Shown one piece after another: positions 7,936-16,629 of a stretch of DNA of 64,000 nt (position 1 is its first letter; each line of letters starts with the position of its first letter). Both the position numbers and the translations under genes were made by a program. The notes under the pieces are model-generated. The model saw only the letters and a list, made by a program, of their open reading frames with translations. It was not told where the DNA came from and searched no databases. The stretch comes from Bacteroidota bacterium. Its GTDB lineage: Bacteria > Bacteroidota > Bacteroidia > Chitinophagales > JADJOU01. The stretch spans positions 182,757 to 246,756 of the forward strand of contig JADJOU010000004.1 of assembly GCA_016713645.1 (NCBI GenBank). Reading direction: 5' to 3'.

Positions 7936-10050
7936 TTAGCCTTCTTGTTGCGGTTTTTCGAGTAATACTTTGCTACTCAATCTCATCTTTCCTGTCTTTG
8001 CATCTACCTCTAATAATTTTACTCGAATATGATCGCCTGTTTTTAAAACTCCTTCCATACTCGGCAATCGCTTCCAAGAAATTTCAGAAATATGCAATAA
8101 ACCTTCTTTTCCTGGCAAAATTTCAACAAATGCGCCGAACTCGACAATATTCTTTACCACTGCATCATAGATGTCTCCAACCACTGGAACCGTTGCGATT
8201 CCTTTGATTCTAGCATATGCCTTATCAATATTATCTTTGTTGTTTGCGAAAATTTGCACCTTGCCAAATCCATTCAATTCTTCAATGGTAATGGTTGAAT
8301 TTGTAGCTGCTTGTAATTCTTGTATGTGTTTTCCACCTGGCCCGATTACCGCACCGATGAACTCTTTTGGAATTTCAAATTCAATCAATCTAGGTGTGTG
8401 TGGTTTTAAATCACTAGCAGCCGTCGAAATTGTCTTATTCATTTCGTTTAAGATATGCTCTCTTCCATTTTTCGCTTGATTCAACGCCTTCATCAATAAT
8501 TCATGCGTCAATCCGTCGATTTTAATATCCATTTGACAAGCGGTAATTCCCTTTGCAGTTCCTGCCACTTTGAAATCCATATCTCCTAAATGATCTTCAT
8601 CACCCAAGATATCAGATAAGATAACTGCATTGCCTCTATCATCTGTAATCAATCCCATCGCAATTCCAGAAACACCTCCTGAAATTGGAACTCCGCCATC
8701 CATTAAAGCTAAACTTCCCGCACAAACCGTAGCCATAGAAGATGAACCATTCGACTCTAGAATATCGGATACAACTCTAATCGTATAAGGAAAATCTGCT
8801 GGAATCACTTTTTTCAAAGCTCTCAAAGCTAAGTTTCCATGTCCAACTTCTCTTCTTCCAACGCCTCTATTTGGATTGGCTTCTCCTGTAGAGAATGAAG
8901 GGAAATTATAGTGCAATAAAAAGCGCTGTGTTCCTTCAAATATTGCTCCGTCTATCGTTTGTTGATCCAATTTTGTACCTAAAGTAACTGTTGTGAGCGA
9001 TTGTGTCTCACCTCTTGTAAATACAGCTGATCCATGCGTTGTAGGTAAATAGCCAATCTCTGACCAAATATCTCTGACATCTTCCATTTTTCTTCCGTCT
9101 AATCTCACTTTCTCATCCAACATCACTCTTCTAACGGCTTCTTTTTTAACTTTGCCATAGTAGAATTTGAGCAAGAATTTCTTTTCTTTTTCCTCATCAG
9201 ACAAGGTTTCTGTGAAATCTGTCAATATTTTTGCAAATGACTCAGTGCGCTCATCTTTACCAGATGCTGCTCTTGCAATCGCTTGAACTTTATCGTAAGA
9301 ATATTCCTTGATTTTTTTGTACAATTCTTCATCTGAGTCCTCATGACAATAAGTTCTCTTAACTGCTTTGCCCACTTTCGCTTCCAATTCTTTCTGCATT
9401 TTGCAATGCACTTTGATTGCCTCGTGACCAAATGCAATTGCTTCTGCCATCTCAGCTTCAGAAATCTCATTCATTTCGCCTTCTACCATCAATATATCGT
9501 GCTCATTGGCTGCGACTATCATGTCGATGTCTAAGTGCTCAATTTCGCTGATTGCTGGATTGATGACCAATTTGCCATTCAATCTTCCTACTCTAACTTC
9601 TGAAACAGGTCCACCAAAAGGGATATCAGATACCATCAAGGCAGCACTTGCTGCTAAACATGCCAAAGTATCTGGCATAACGGTCATATCAGAACCCAAA
9701 AGAGATACAGTTACCATCGTATTGGAGTGGTAATCTGAAGGGAATAATGGTCTCAATGCTCTATCGATCAATCTGCAAATCAAAATTTCATAATCCGTTG
9801 GTCTAGCCTCACGCTTGTGAAATCCGCCTGGAAACTTACCTGTTGAAGAAAATTTCTCTTTGTAATCTATCGTCAATGGAAGAAAATCTACTCCTTCTGC
9901 AGCGTCTTTTAAACTGACTACTGTAGCTAATAATACTGTATTGCCTTGTCTTACAACGACTGAACCATCGGCTTGCTTGGCCAATTTACCCGTTTCAATG
10001 GTTACTTGTTCGCCATTGCCTATATTAAATGTTATATTCTGAATATTCAT
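7936..10050 (-). CDS. pnp: polyribonucleotide nucleotidyltransferase (PNPase)
   Basis: Phosphorolytic 3'-5' exoribonuclease of mRNA decay. The 704-residue protein has two RNase PH domains (about 1-230 and 315-550), with GVGRREVGHG and LGDEDHLGDMDFKVAGT in the catalytic second domain. A KH domain follows (IPKEFIGAVIGPGGKHIQEL, about 555-575), then an S1 domain (GDIYDAVVKNIVEFGAFVEI, about 620-640) ending LLEKPQQEG. Length is normal. It follows rpsO with a terminator hairpin between, the classical rpsO-pnp order, so read-through or processing at that hairpin may set its level. The frame is intact. Confidence 0.97.
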   Translation of the reverse strand: MNIQNITFNIGNGEQVTIETGKLAKQADGSVVVRQGNTVLLATVVSLKDAAEGVDFLPLTIDYKEKFSSTGKFPGGFHKREARPTDYEILICRLIDRALRPLFPSDYHSNTMVTVSLLGSDMTVMPDTLACLAASAALMVSDIPFGGPVSEVRVGRLNGKLVINPAISEIEHLDIDMIVAANEHDILMVEGEMNEISEAEMAEAIAFGHEAIKVHCKMQKELEAKVGKAVKRTYCHEDSDEELYKKIKEYSYDKVQAIARAASGKDERTESFAKILTDFTETLSDEEKEKKFLLKFYYGKVKKEAVRRVMLDEKVRLDGRKMEDVRDIWSEIGYLPTTHGSAVFTRGETQSLTTVTLGTKLDQQTIDGAIFEGTQRFLLHYNFPSFSTGEANPNRGVGRREVGHGNLALRALKKVIPADFPYTIRVVSDILESNGSSSMATVCAGSLALMDGGVPISGGVSGIAMGLITDDRGNAVILSDILGDEDHLGDMDFKVAGTAKGITACQMDIKIDGLTHELLMKALNQAKNGREHILNEMNKTISTAASDLKPHTPRLIEFEIPKEFIGAVIGPGGKHIQELQAATNSTITIEELNGFGKVQIFANNKDNIDKAYARIKGIATVPVVGDIYDAVVKNIVEFGAFVEILPGKEGLLHISEISWKRLPSMEGVLKTGDHIRVKLLEVDAKTGKMRLSSKVLLEKPQQEG

Positions 10051-10082
10051 AGTCTATTATTTGATTTTTATAATGTATACAA

Positions 10083-10125
10083 TAAAAAAATTGCCGATGG
10101 TTTCAATTCTGAATTCATCGGCAAT
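10083..10125 (-). terminator. terminator between rpsO and pnp
   Basis: On the minus strand a perfect 10-bp stem (ATTGCCGATG / CATCGGCAAT) with a 16-nt loop is followed by a run of T. It ends rpsO transcripts 19 bp after its stop and lies 33 bp before the pnp start. It could act as a partial terminator feeding pnp. Confidence 0.8.
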
Positions 10126-10143
10126 CTATAGATGTATATAAGA

Positions 10144-10416
10144 TTATTTACGTAAATTGAGTTTCAATATCAAAGCGCGATACTTCTCAATATCCTTGCT
10201 CATTAGGTAAGAGAGAAATCGCTTTCTCTGACCTACCAATTTCAATAGCGAAAGGGTCGTATTGTGGTCTTTTTTTTTCGCATTTTTGAGGTGACCCGTC
10301 AAATGGTTGATTCTGTGAGTAATAATTGCAACTTGTGCCTCAGTAGATCCTGTGTTTTTATCACTTCCACCGTACTCTTTGAAAATTTGCTTCTTAGTTT
10401 CTGTTGTTAACTTCAT
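10144..10416 (-). CDS. rpsO: 30S ribosomal protein S15
   Basis: The primary 16S rRNA binding protein S15, at 90 residues. Family signatures are GSTEAQVAIITHRINHLTGHL and the closing RKRFLSYLMSKDIEKYRALI. The start ATG gives MKLTTETKKQIF, the usual S15 beginning. It is the first gene of an rpsO-pnp pair and has its own promoter (-7 element at 10453-10460) and a terminator after it. It is complete and unremarkable. Confidence 0.97.
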   Translation of the reverse strand: MKLTTETKKQIFKEYGGSDKNTGSTEAQVAIITHRINHLTGHLKNAKKKDHNTTLSLLKLVGQRKRFLSYLMSKDIEKYRALILKLNLRK

Positions 10417-10452
10417 CTTTTATTAACTTAATTTCTTTTTAAAATTCGGGTG

Positions 10453-10460
10453 CAAATGTA
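10453..10460 (-). promoter_or_regulatory. -7 element of the rpsO promoter
   Basis: TACATTTG on the minus strand followed by CACCC matches TAnnTTTG. Transcription would start about 30 nt before the rpsO ATG. I do not see a convincing -33 TTG at the usual spacing, so this is a partial match. Confidence 0.45.
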
Positions 10461-10560
10461 AACAAATATTTCTTTTTCATCTCTTTTTTTTGTAGAAAAT
10501 GATTTATAAGTAAAACTTACAAGTTTTTCAAAGTCATTTTCCCATTTTTAAAAGCTGAAT

Positions 10561-11340
10561 TTAATCAACTTTATGCATCTTTAGTTTGTTGAAATAGGGT
10601 AGACAATTGTTCAAATGACTTCCATACCATGAGAATATTTTTCCATCAACAAGAAGGATAGTTGTATTAGGCAATAATTTATTAAAGTAGTTTCTGTGTG
10701 ATTGTGTAAACCTAAAAGGCTCTGATGATAGGAGCAAATAGGCCGGTGAAAGGGCTATAATATCTTCTTCACTTATTGTTGGGTATCTAGTGGAATTATT
10801 GTACATATTTTCAAAACCAGCTTGCAACATCATATTCGAAATGAAGGTATCGCCTCCAATGGTCATCATGGGATTATTCCAAATCAAATAGATGGCGGAA
10901 TGCATTTTTTCGGGTTTATGGTTGAATTGCGCTCGAATCGCTTCAACCATCGCGTTTGCCTTATTTGTCTTGCCTGTTATTTCTCCAATATCACCGATCA
11001 TCGATAGTGCTTGTTCTAGATTTTGAACATCCGAAACATATACGGGCACATGTTGTTGTAAGGTTTCGATTTTCTCTTTGGGATTCTCTTCTTTATTCGC
11101 GAAGAAGAAATCGGCCTTCAATTGCACAATTTGTTCAAGATCAAAGTCCTTCGTGCCACCGATTTTTGTCGCATTTTTTACTTTTTCTTTGGGCAAAATA
11201 CAATAGCGCGTGATGCCGACAATTTCTTCTTCTAATCCCAGATCAAAGAGCAATTCTGTGATAGACGGGACCATGGATACAATGCGCACTGGACTTTGTT
11301 TCAATAGAATTTCTCGTCCAATTTGATCGATGATTTTCAT
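10561..11340 (-). CDS. periplasmic-binding-protein-like (BtuF/helical-backbone metal receptor family)
   Basis: A 259-residue protein of the TroA/BtuF helical-backbone receptor superfamily, which captures vitamin B12 or metal chelates for ABC importers. It opens with RIVSMVPSITELLFDLGL and continues to VGITRYCILP, the usual receptor start. Later WNNPMMTIGGDTFISNMM and SGF-type motifs follow. There is no signal peptide before the domain, a recurring feature of a Bacteroidota subgroup, so its location is unclear. No permease or ATPase gene is adjacent. It ends one base after the start of the downstream RluA-type gene region, suggesting co-transcription. The ligand cannot be told from sequence. 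Confidence 0.75.
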   Translation of the reverse strand: MKIIDQIGREILLKQSPVRIVSMVPSITELLFDLGLEEEIVGITRYCILPKEKVKNATKIGGTKDFDLEQIVQLKADFFFANKEENPKEKIETLQQHVPVYVSDVQNLEQALSMIGDIGEITGKTNKANAMVEAIRAQFNHKPEKMHSAIYLIWNNPMMTIGGDTFISNMMLQAGFENMYNNSTRYPTISEEDIIALSPAYLLLSSEPFRFTQSHRNYFNKLLPNTTILLVDGKIFSWYGSHLNNCLPYFNKLKMHKVD

Positions 11341-11341
11341 C

Positions 11342-12073
11342 CTATTTATTTGACCTTAAATGTTTTAGTACCAATTGAAAATCCTTGGGCAAATCGGCCT
11401 CCAAGATCATAACTTCGTTAGTGGTAGGATGTGTTATGGTGAGTTTAGATGCGTGTAAGGTCAATCGATTGATCAATGGTCGCTCTTCTTCCACTTCCTT
11501 ATTGGGTTTGTAATGCTTTTTAATTTCAGAGAGAAAAATCCCTGTTTTTTCGGGCAAACCATAGATGGGGTCAATGGCCAATGGATGCTGTATGGCTTGC
11601 ATATGCACGCGAATTTGATGTGTTCTTCCTGTTTCAATTTGAATGTCTAGCAGGGTATAGTGCCTAAATTCTTCGATGGTTTGATAATGGGTGATTGCAT
11701 CCAATCCTGATTTATGTATGAGGTATCGCCCTCTGTGGGCTTTGTTTTCGGCTATCTTTAATGTAAGCGTCGCTGCCTTGACTTGCATTCTCCCATGCAC
11801 TAGAGCGATGTAATTCTTGGCTGTTTTTCGCTCCTGAAACTGAAGGGAGAGGTCCTTGTGCGCAGCAGCATTTTTTGCCAATATCAAGACGCCACTGGTG
11901 TCACGGTCAATTCTATGTACAATAAAAATGTTGGGATATTGCTTTTCAAAATGCGCTTTGATATTCCAGTCTTCTGATTTTATTCTATCGGGCAATACGA
12001 GACAACCCGATGGTTTATTTACCACAAGTATATCTTCATCTTCGTATATTACATCTATTTTTATTGGTTTCAT
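11342..12073 (-). CDS. RluA-family RNA pseudouridine synthase
   Basis: Isomerises specific uridines of rRNA or tRNA to pseudouridine. The 243-residue protein lacks an N-terminal S4 domain and starts at the catalytic domain (YEDEDILVVNKPSG). The catalytic Asp is in HRIDRDTSGVLILAKN (about residues 53-68), and the end of the fold is GRTHQIRVHMQAIQHPL. The length fits the short RluA/TruC-like forms. Its ATG overlaps the TGA of the upstream RluE gene (ATGA), so two pseudouridine synthases are translationally coupled. The exact target base cannot be told from sequence. Confidence 0.9.
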   Translation of the reverse strand: MKPIKIDVIYEDEDILVVNKPSGCLVLPDRIKSEDWNIKAHFEKQYPNIFIVHRIDRDTSGVLILAKNAAAHKDLSLQFQERKTAKNYIALVHGRMQVKAATLTLKIAENKAHRGRYLIHKSGLDAITHYQTIEEFRHYTLLDIQIETGRTHQIRVHMQAIQHPLAIDPIYGLPEKTGIFLSEIKKHYKPNKEVEEERPLINRLTLHASKLTITHPTTNEVMILEADLPKDFQLVLKHLRSNK

Positions 12074-12663
12074 CTTAAGTTCAGTTTTTTGTAAAGGCTT
12101 TCTCTATCTATTCTCATGCATATTTCATTTTGCAAATCTGCTAATTTTAAATTTTCAATGGCCACTCTAATCAACCTCAATGTCGGAAATCCAATCGCAG
12201 CGGTCATTTTGCGCACTTGTCGATTTTTCCCTTCAATCAAATTCAATTCAAGCCAAGATGTGGGAATGCTTTTGCGCACGCGAATGGGAGGGACGCGCTC
12301 TGCTGTAGTTACAGATTCTAAGATCTTTGCCCTGCAAGTTTGGTCTGATATTTCTTACCATCAATTGAAATGCTCACGCCCAAAGCTAATTTTTGAATAT
12401 TCTCCTCATTCAGTAGGCCTTCTACTTGTGCATGATAGGTCCGCTCATGTTGATTTCTTGGATGAAGAAGCCGATCTGTAAGGGCTTTGTCATTGGTGAT
12501 GATGAGCAAGCCTTCGCTGTCTTTATCAATCTTCCCACAGGATAGACATCTTTTGGAAATGAAAACAAATTCGCAAGCGTTATCTCTCCTGGCTCGCCGC
12601 TGAATTGGAAATGACCCCATAAGGTTTGTTGATGAAAAAATAGATGGGCGATTGTTCTGTCAT
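12070..12663 (-). CDS. rluE: RsuA/RluE-type pseudouridine synthase, broken by about three frameshifts
   Basis: Large-subunit rRNA pseudouridine synthase of the RluE group, acting by family on U2457 of 23S rRNA. Starting at the ATG at 12663, the fold can be followed in three frames: FFINKPYGVISNSAAS, then ITLANLFSFPKDVYPVGRL, then DKDSEGLLIITNDKALTDRL (the catalytic Asp falls at the joint GRL/DKDSEG). After another shift near 12325 the end is ELNLIEGKNRQVRKMTAAIG. The shift near 12325 is explained by loss of one G in a G run. Added together the protein is about 197 residues, normal for RluE without an S4 domain. The coding capacity is conserved around every break, which favours sequencing errors over old decay. 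Confidence 0.75.
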
Positions 12664-12731
12664 GCACGGCAAATGTATATAAGTATTTGCAAGAAATGGA
12701 TGGATTCGTCAGGATACTGAATTCACCTGTT

Positions 12732-13349
12732 CTAGGGAATGAGAATTTCTTCCAATTCACTTAATATCATCGCTGTCGCACCCCAGATGATATCGCTGCC
12801 CAAGCGGTAGCAAGGCGCTTCAAAAGGCGCTCTTCCTTTGATGTGTATCATTTCAGTAGATTTGTTCTGAAAGATGTCTCGAACATCCACTTCTATAATT
12901 CTTTCCACTTCGTTTTTGTCGTGATTAAAAGCGAGTGATCCTGGGAATAAAAAACATGTGGTTCAATATAATAATTGCTGGCATGAATATACAGGGGAAA
13001 GCGCTCCAAAATATTCCAGCGCTGGTGTCAAACCCTCCTTCTTCTTGTGCTTCGCGGATAGAGGTATGAAATAAACCCTCATCCATCTCCTCTTTTTCCC
13101 TCCAAAAAACTGATTTGGCCGCTGTGAATGCCATCATAATCAGGTCTTTTCATGAGTGTCAATTGAATCGAATCGTCGAAAGGAGATAATAAGATCATAA
13201 CTGCGCCCATTTTTGGGTTCTGATTCCAATATCCAGGACTCCGTGGGAATTTGCTTGAAATAAGCCGCCATTTTATATTGCGCCATATTCCCCAGTAAGA
13301 CAATTGAATTCAATTGGCGCAATCTATCAAGGATGGTTTCTGCTGTCAT
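12732..13349 (-). CDS. Nudix hydrolase (CoA pyrophosphatase-like), broken by frameshifts
   Basis: Composite of at least three frames from an ATG at 13349 to a TAG at 12732, about 205 residues. Visible in order: MTAETILDRLRQLNSIVLLG, then MGAVMILLSPFDDSIQLTLM, then SGQISF leading into KREEMDEGLFHTSIREAQEE, which is the Nudix box (REAQEEGG). The end is GSDIIWGATAMILSELEEIL. This WGATAMIL ending is typical of NudL/YeaB-type CoA pyrophosphatases, which cut CoA and similar nucleotides. The breaks lie near 13205 and 13115 and in the 12920-12960 stretch. Substrate is inferred from family resemblance only. The gene is 69 bases upstream of rluE on the same strand. Confidence 0.65.
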
Positions 13350-13460
13350 GGATATAAAAAACAAACGATATTAAATGTAAATCTATATTTTTGCTCTATC
13401 AAACACGATTAATTTTACTACTTTTACTTACACGACCGATTATTACTGACACGAATTATT

Positions 13461-14671
13461 ATGACACGAGAGCGCTACACTACATGGGCAACGAATGAAC
13501 GAGACGAGAAAATTTTAATAGCCTTGCAATTAGATACGGCCAATTTTAAAATTATCCTCTATACTTTTGAAGAATCAGCAATTACCAAGGATTTCGCCAA
13601 TAAAATGCTGAATGAATGGACAAAAGGCGAAGCGGTAGAATTTCCTGAAGGAACAGTAGGGAAAGATTTAGAGTTATCTGACGATGCACTTTTGCCTGAG
13701 AATATCAAAGTAGAGGAAAGACAGGAGCAATACGACAATTCCAAAATGAATGGAGCTATGTTTTGCTCACCACGAAATTGTGGGAATCGTTCAATATAAA
13801 TTGGATGAAATCAAGCAAAAAGCGAGAGAATTAAAGGAGTATAGCCACGAATTGTTCGACCAATGTAAGACTTATTGGGAGCGAGCACTCGAATATAGAA
13901 AGGAAAATGATTTGAGTCAGAGCGCATCAATCAAATCAAAGAGGAGATCAATAATGTATTTGATCATTTGAAGTTTTGCGCCAGAATGCAGCGAAGGAAG
14001 AGATGAAGTGACGGAGAAGTTTAAAGCTGAAATCAATGAAGCCCTTGCCGCAGTGGCTAAAACATTGGAGTCTTCAATATTCATTTCAAAAATGTCATGG
14101 AAGAACTCAAGGGAATACAGGCTAAATTGAAAGACGCCAATGTGCGAAGGGATGTTAAGAATGCATTGTTTGATGAGGTTCAAAAGTATTTTGAAATACT
14201 CAAAAGCAAGCGCAGCGATACACATGGTGCGGTTAAAAACAAGCGATTGGAAGGCCTCAAGGCGGTCATCGAGAAAATTGAAAAATCACTCAACAACGAT
14301 AAGCGCGATTTAGAGTATAATTTAAAGCGCATGGACAATTCCAATGTGAGCAAATTGGAAATGCAATTGAGAGAGAGGCAAAGTTGAAAATGATTCGCGA
14401 TTGGATTTCTTCTAAAGAGGAAAAGTTAAAAGACATTCAAATCACCTACGCAAAAATTGAAAAAGATTATGCGGATAAAAGTGAAAATAAGAAAAAGCAA
14501 AATCCTCCGAAATCAAGCCAAACAGCGGATGGCGGTAAAGGAGAATCTAATGTCGATGAAGGGTTAAAAGATTTGGAAGAGATCGACGAAAGTGTCGCTA
14601 GCGCCGAAGAATTAAAAGTAATGGCAGATGCAGAAAAACTGCTTTCAGAAGGAAACAACATCAATCAATAA
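13461..14671 (+). CDS. hypothetical coiled-coil protein, broken by several frameshifts
   Basis: I do not recognise the family. The first 95 residues (MTRERYTTWATNERDEKI) look like a small alpha/beta N-terminal domain. The rest, read through at least four one-base shifts (near 13745, 13915, 13990-14090 and 14383), is a long Lys/Glu-rich coiled coil (IQAKLKDANVRRDVKNALF; LEGLKAVIEKIEKSLNND). It ends in an acidic tail (DEGLKDLEEIDESVASAEEL). The combined length is about 400 residues. The shift near 14383 is cured by one extra G in GAGAGGCAAAG. It is followed 22 bases later by another coiled-coil gene on the same strand, so the two may act together. Confidence 0.55.
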
Positions 14672-14692
14672 ACATTATTAAACTAACTAAAC

Positions 14693-15622
14693 ATGAGTGA
14701 AAATCAAAAAAGCAACAAATCCATTTATTTAATCCTTATTGGTCTTTTATTATTGACCAATGTCGTTTGTGGTTATCTTTTGTGGAATAAGAAACAACAG
14801 CACACCCAATTGGAAACGGATTATACCAGTTTAAATACCCAAAAAACGGAATTGGATGTCATGTATAAGGAGACAGCATCTAGTTTGGATAAGCAAAAAG
14901 GGAATCAACACGCGATTGGATAGTTTGATTTCTGTGCGCGAGTCTGAGATGACAGAGAAAAATCTGAAATCAGGCGCTTGTTGAAAAAATCGAATTTGAC
15001 TGCTAGCGAGCTTTCAAAGGCAAAAACGTTGATCAATGAATTGAAAGCGCAGAACCAACAAGTTTTGTTGGATGTCGATAATTTGAAAAAGAAATTGGCA
15101 TTCTCAAAGAGGAAAACTCTGCCTTGACGACCAATTTGCAGACAGAAAAGGAAACGACTAAGAATCTTTCTGAAGCTAAATCTAAGCTAGAGAGTCGAAT
15201 AAATTTTTGACCACGAAGTACGATATAGCAGCTCTTTTGCAGACGAATAATATGCAGGCGACAGGAATCAAAACAAAGAGCAATGGAAAAGAAGTGGAAT
15301 TGAATAAAATTAGCAAAATGGAAAAATTGCGCATTTGTTATGAAACAGGCTTGAACAAAGTCATTGAAAAAGGCCAAGTGGATCACTATATCCGAATTGT
15401 AGGTCCAAATGGAACGACGATTACAGGTACTGAATCTGGCAAAATCAAAATGGCTGATGGCAAAGAAACACAGTATTCAAAGAAAATCAGTTTTGATTAT
15501 GCTGCAGTGAGTAAAAAACTATGCGTCTATTGGGATGGAAACAATTTCAGTGCGGGAAGCATACTGTTGAAGTTTATCAAAATGGTAATCAGATTGGCGT
15601 TTCCAATTTTGAATTGAAATAG
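14693..15622 (+). CDS. hypothetical single-pass membrane coiled-coil protein, broken by frameshifts
   Basis: N-terminal transmembrane helix (YLILIGLLLLTNVVCGYLLW), then a coiled coil of about 130 residues (QQHTQLETDYTSLNTQKTEL and LSKAKTLINELKAQNQQVLL). A C-terminal globular domain contains LRICYETGLNKVIEKGQVD, HYIRIVGPNGTTIT and FDYAAVSKKLCVYWDGNNF, ending VSNFELK at a TAG at 15620-15622. Frameshifts occur near 14915, 14970, 15090, 15205 and 15560; the last is a missing A in GGGAAGCATAC. Combined length is about 305 residues. The family is not one I can name; the architecture is seen in Bacteroidota envelope proteins. A terminator follows at 15646. Confidence 0.6.
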
Positions 15623-15645
15623 TATTATTCAAATAGAATTTATTG

Positions 15646-15671
15646 AAAAGCCGCTCATTGAGCGCTTTTTT
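15646..15671 (+). terminator. Rho-independent terminator
   Basis: AAAAGCCGCTC and GAGCGCTTTTTT form a stem with one bulged C and a short ATT loop, ending in a T run, 24 bp after the stop of the coiled-coil membrane protein gene. Confidence 0.7.
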
Positions 15672-15947
15672 ATATTGTTTGATAAATTATTTTTACACGG
15701 AGTTAATTTTTTTAAAAAATTGTCTGTATGAAGAATTGCAGTTTTTTTAAACACATGCGTCAGCGTAGCTCAGAGTTATTATAAACAGACTTTCACAGAG
15801 TTTATTCACAAGTTGTCCCGACAATGCGTCCGGGAGAGTTACATGGAGATTAATTCAGAAAAGTGATGACAATTTGTTATCAGGCCATTTTTGAAGCACT
15901 AATTACGTCTCAAGTGAATTTTCTTTTAATCGACAATGATTAACAAG
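15672..15947. other. intergenic stretch between convergent genes
   Basis: About 275 bp with no open frame of note. It contains TTGTCCCGACAATGCGTCCGG around 15804-15825; the string TTGTCCCGACA recurs at 54353. I see no RNA fold or promoter that I would defend. Confidence 0.4.
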
Positions 15948-16544
15948 TTATAAATTCCTCCACGTCTCCATCATCTCATTCCTCATCTCCTCCGTCATCA
16001 AGCTTTTCTCGTCGTACATGCCGGCATTTTTCCGCTGCCTATAGGCTTCATAGAGACTTACAGCGCAGGCGACAGAGATATTCAAACTCTCGATCATACC
16101 GCCTTGTAGAATGATAAAATGTCCATCGCAATATTGAAGCGCTTCTTTAGAAATACCATGCTGTTCATTGCCGAATACCAAGGCGACAGATTGGGTGAGG
16201 TCGAGGGAATATAAATCTTGCGAAGCTTCACCTAATGCCGTTCCGTATATCGTTTTGTATTTAGCGCGCACAGCTTTAAAGCATGATTCGTAATCTGAAA
16301 ATTCATTCCAAACAATCCACTTTTTTGAGCCAGATCCCGAGCGCTTTCCCTGTTTTAATTTCTTGGTAAATTGGGCACCCGTGTTAACCGTATAGATTTC
16401 AATCAAACCCACAGCATCTGCTGTGCAGATAGCTGCGAAGATATTGTGCGGGTCGGTGACATTGTCAAAGACAACCGTCAAATTGGGTTGCTTATAGGCA
16501 ATGGCGTTTTTTATTTTTGCTTCTCTTGTGGGAGATAGAATTTT
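15948..16544 (-). CDS. TrmH/SpoU-family RNA 2'-O-methyltransferase, motif 1 Arg replaced by Cys
   Basis: SPOUT-class ribose methyltransferase; by family closest to tRNA (Gm18) methyltransferase TrmH. Start chosen at 16544 (MKILSPTREAKI). Motif 2 is VFGNEQHGIS and motif 3 is GGMIESLNISVACAVSLYEA, both intact with the knot residues. Motif 1 reads VTDPHNIFAAICTADAVG, where the family has Arg in the position of this Cys (PHNxxAxxRTxDAxG). That Arg is the catalytic residue in characterised TrmH. CGC to TGC is one transition. About 198 residues, normal length, complete frame. Either a base error or a truly altered enzyme. Confidence 0.85.
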   Translation of the reverse strand, partial: KILSPTREAKIKNAIAYKQPNLTVVFDNVTDPHNIFAAICTADAVGLIEIYTVNTGAQFTKKLKQGKRSGSGSKKWIVWNEFSDYESCFKAVRAKYKTIYGTALGEASQDLYSLDLTQSVALVFGNEQHGISKEALQYCDGHFIILQGGMIESLNISVACAVSLYEAYRQRKNAGMYDEKSLMTEEMRNEMMETWRNL

Positions 16545-16629
16545 CATATGTGGGATTCTTGTAAATAATTTTTGCAAATCTATCCTTTAAATGATATAAT
16601 TTTATCACTTTCGCACCAATCTATATTTT

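Noticed and set aside
15800..15830. TTGTCCCGACA as a mobile-element end
   Set aside because: Only two short occurrences (15804 and 54353), in unrelated contexts, without inverted repeats or duplications.
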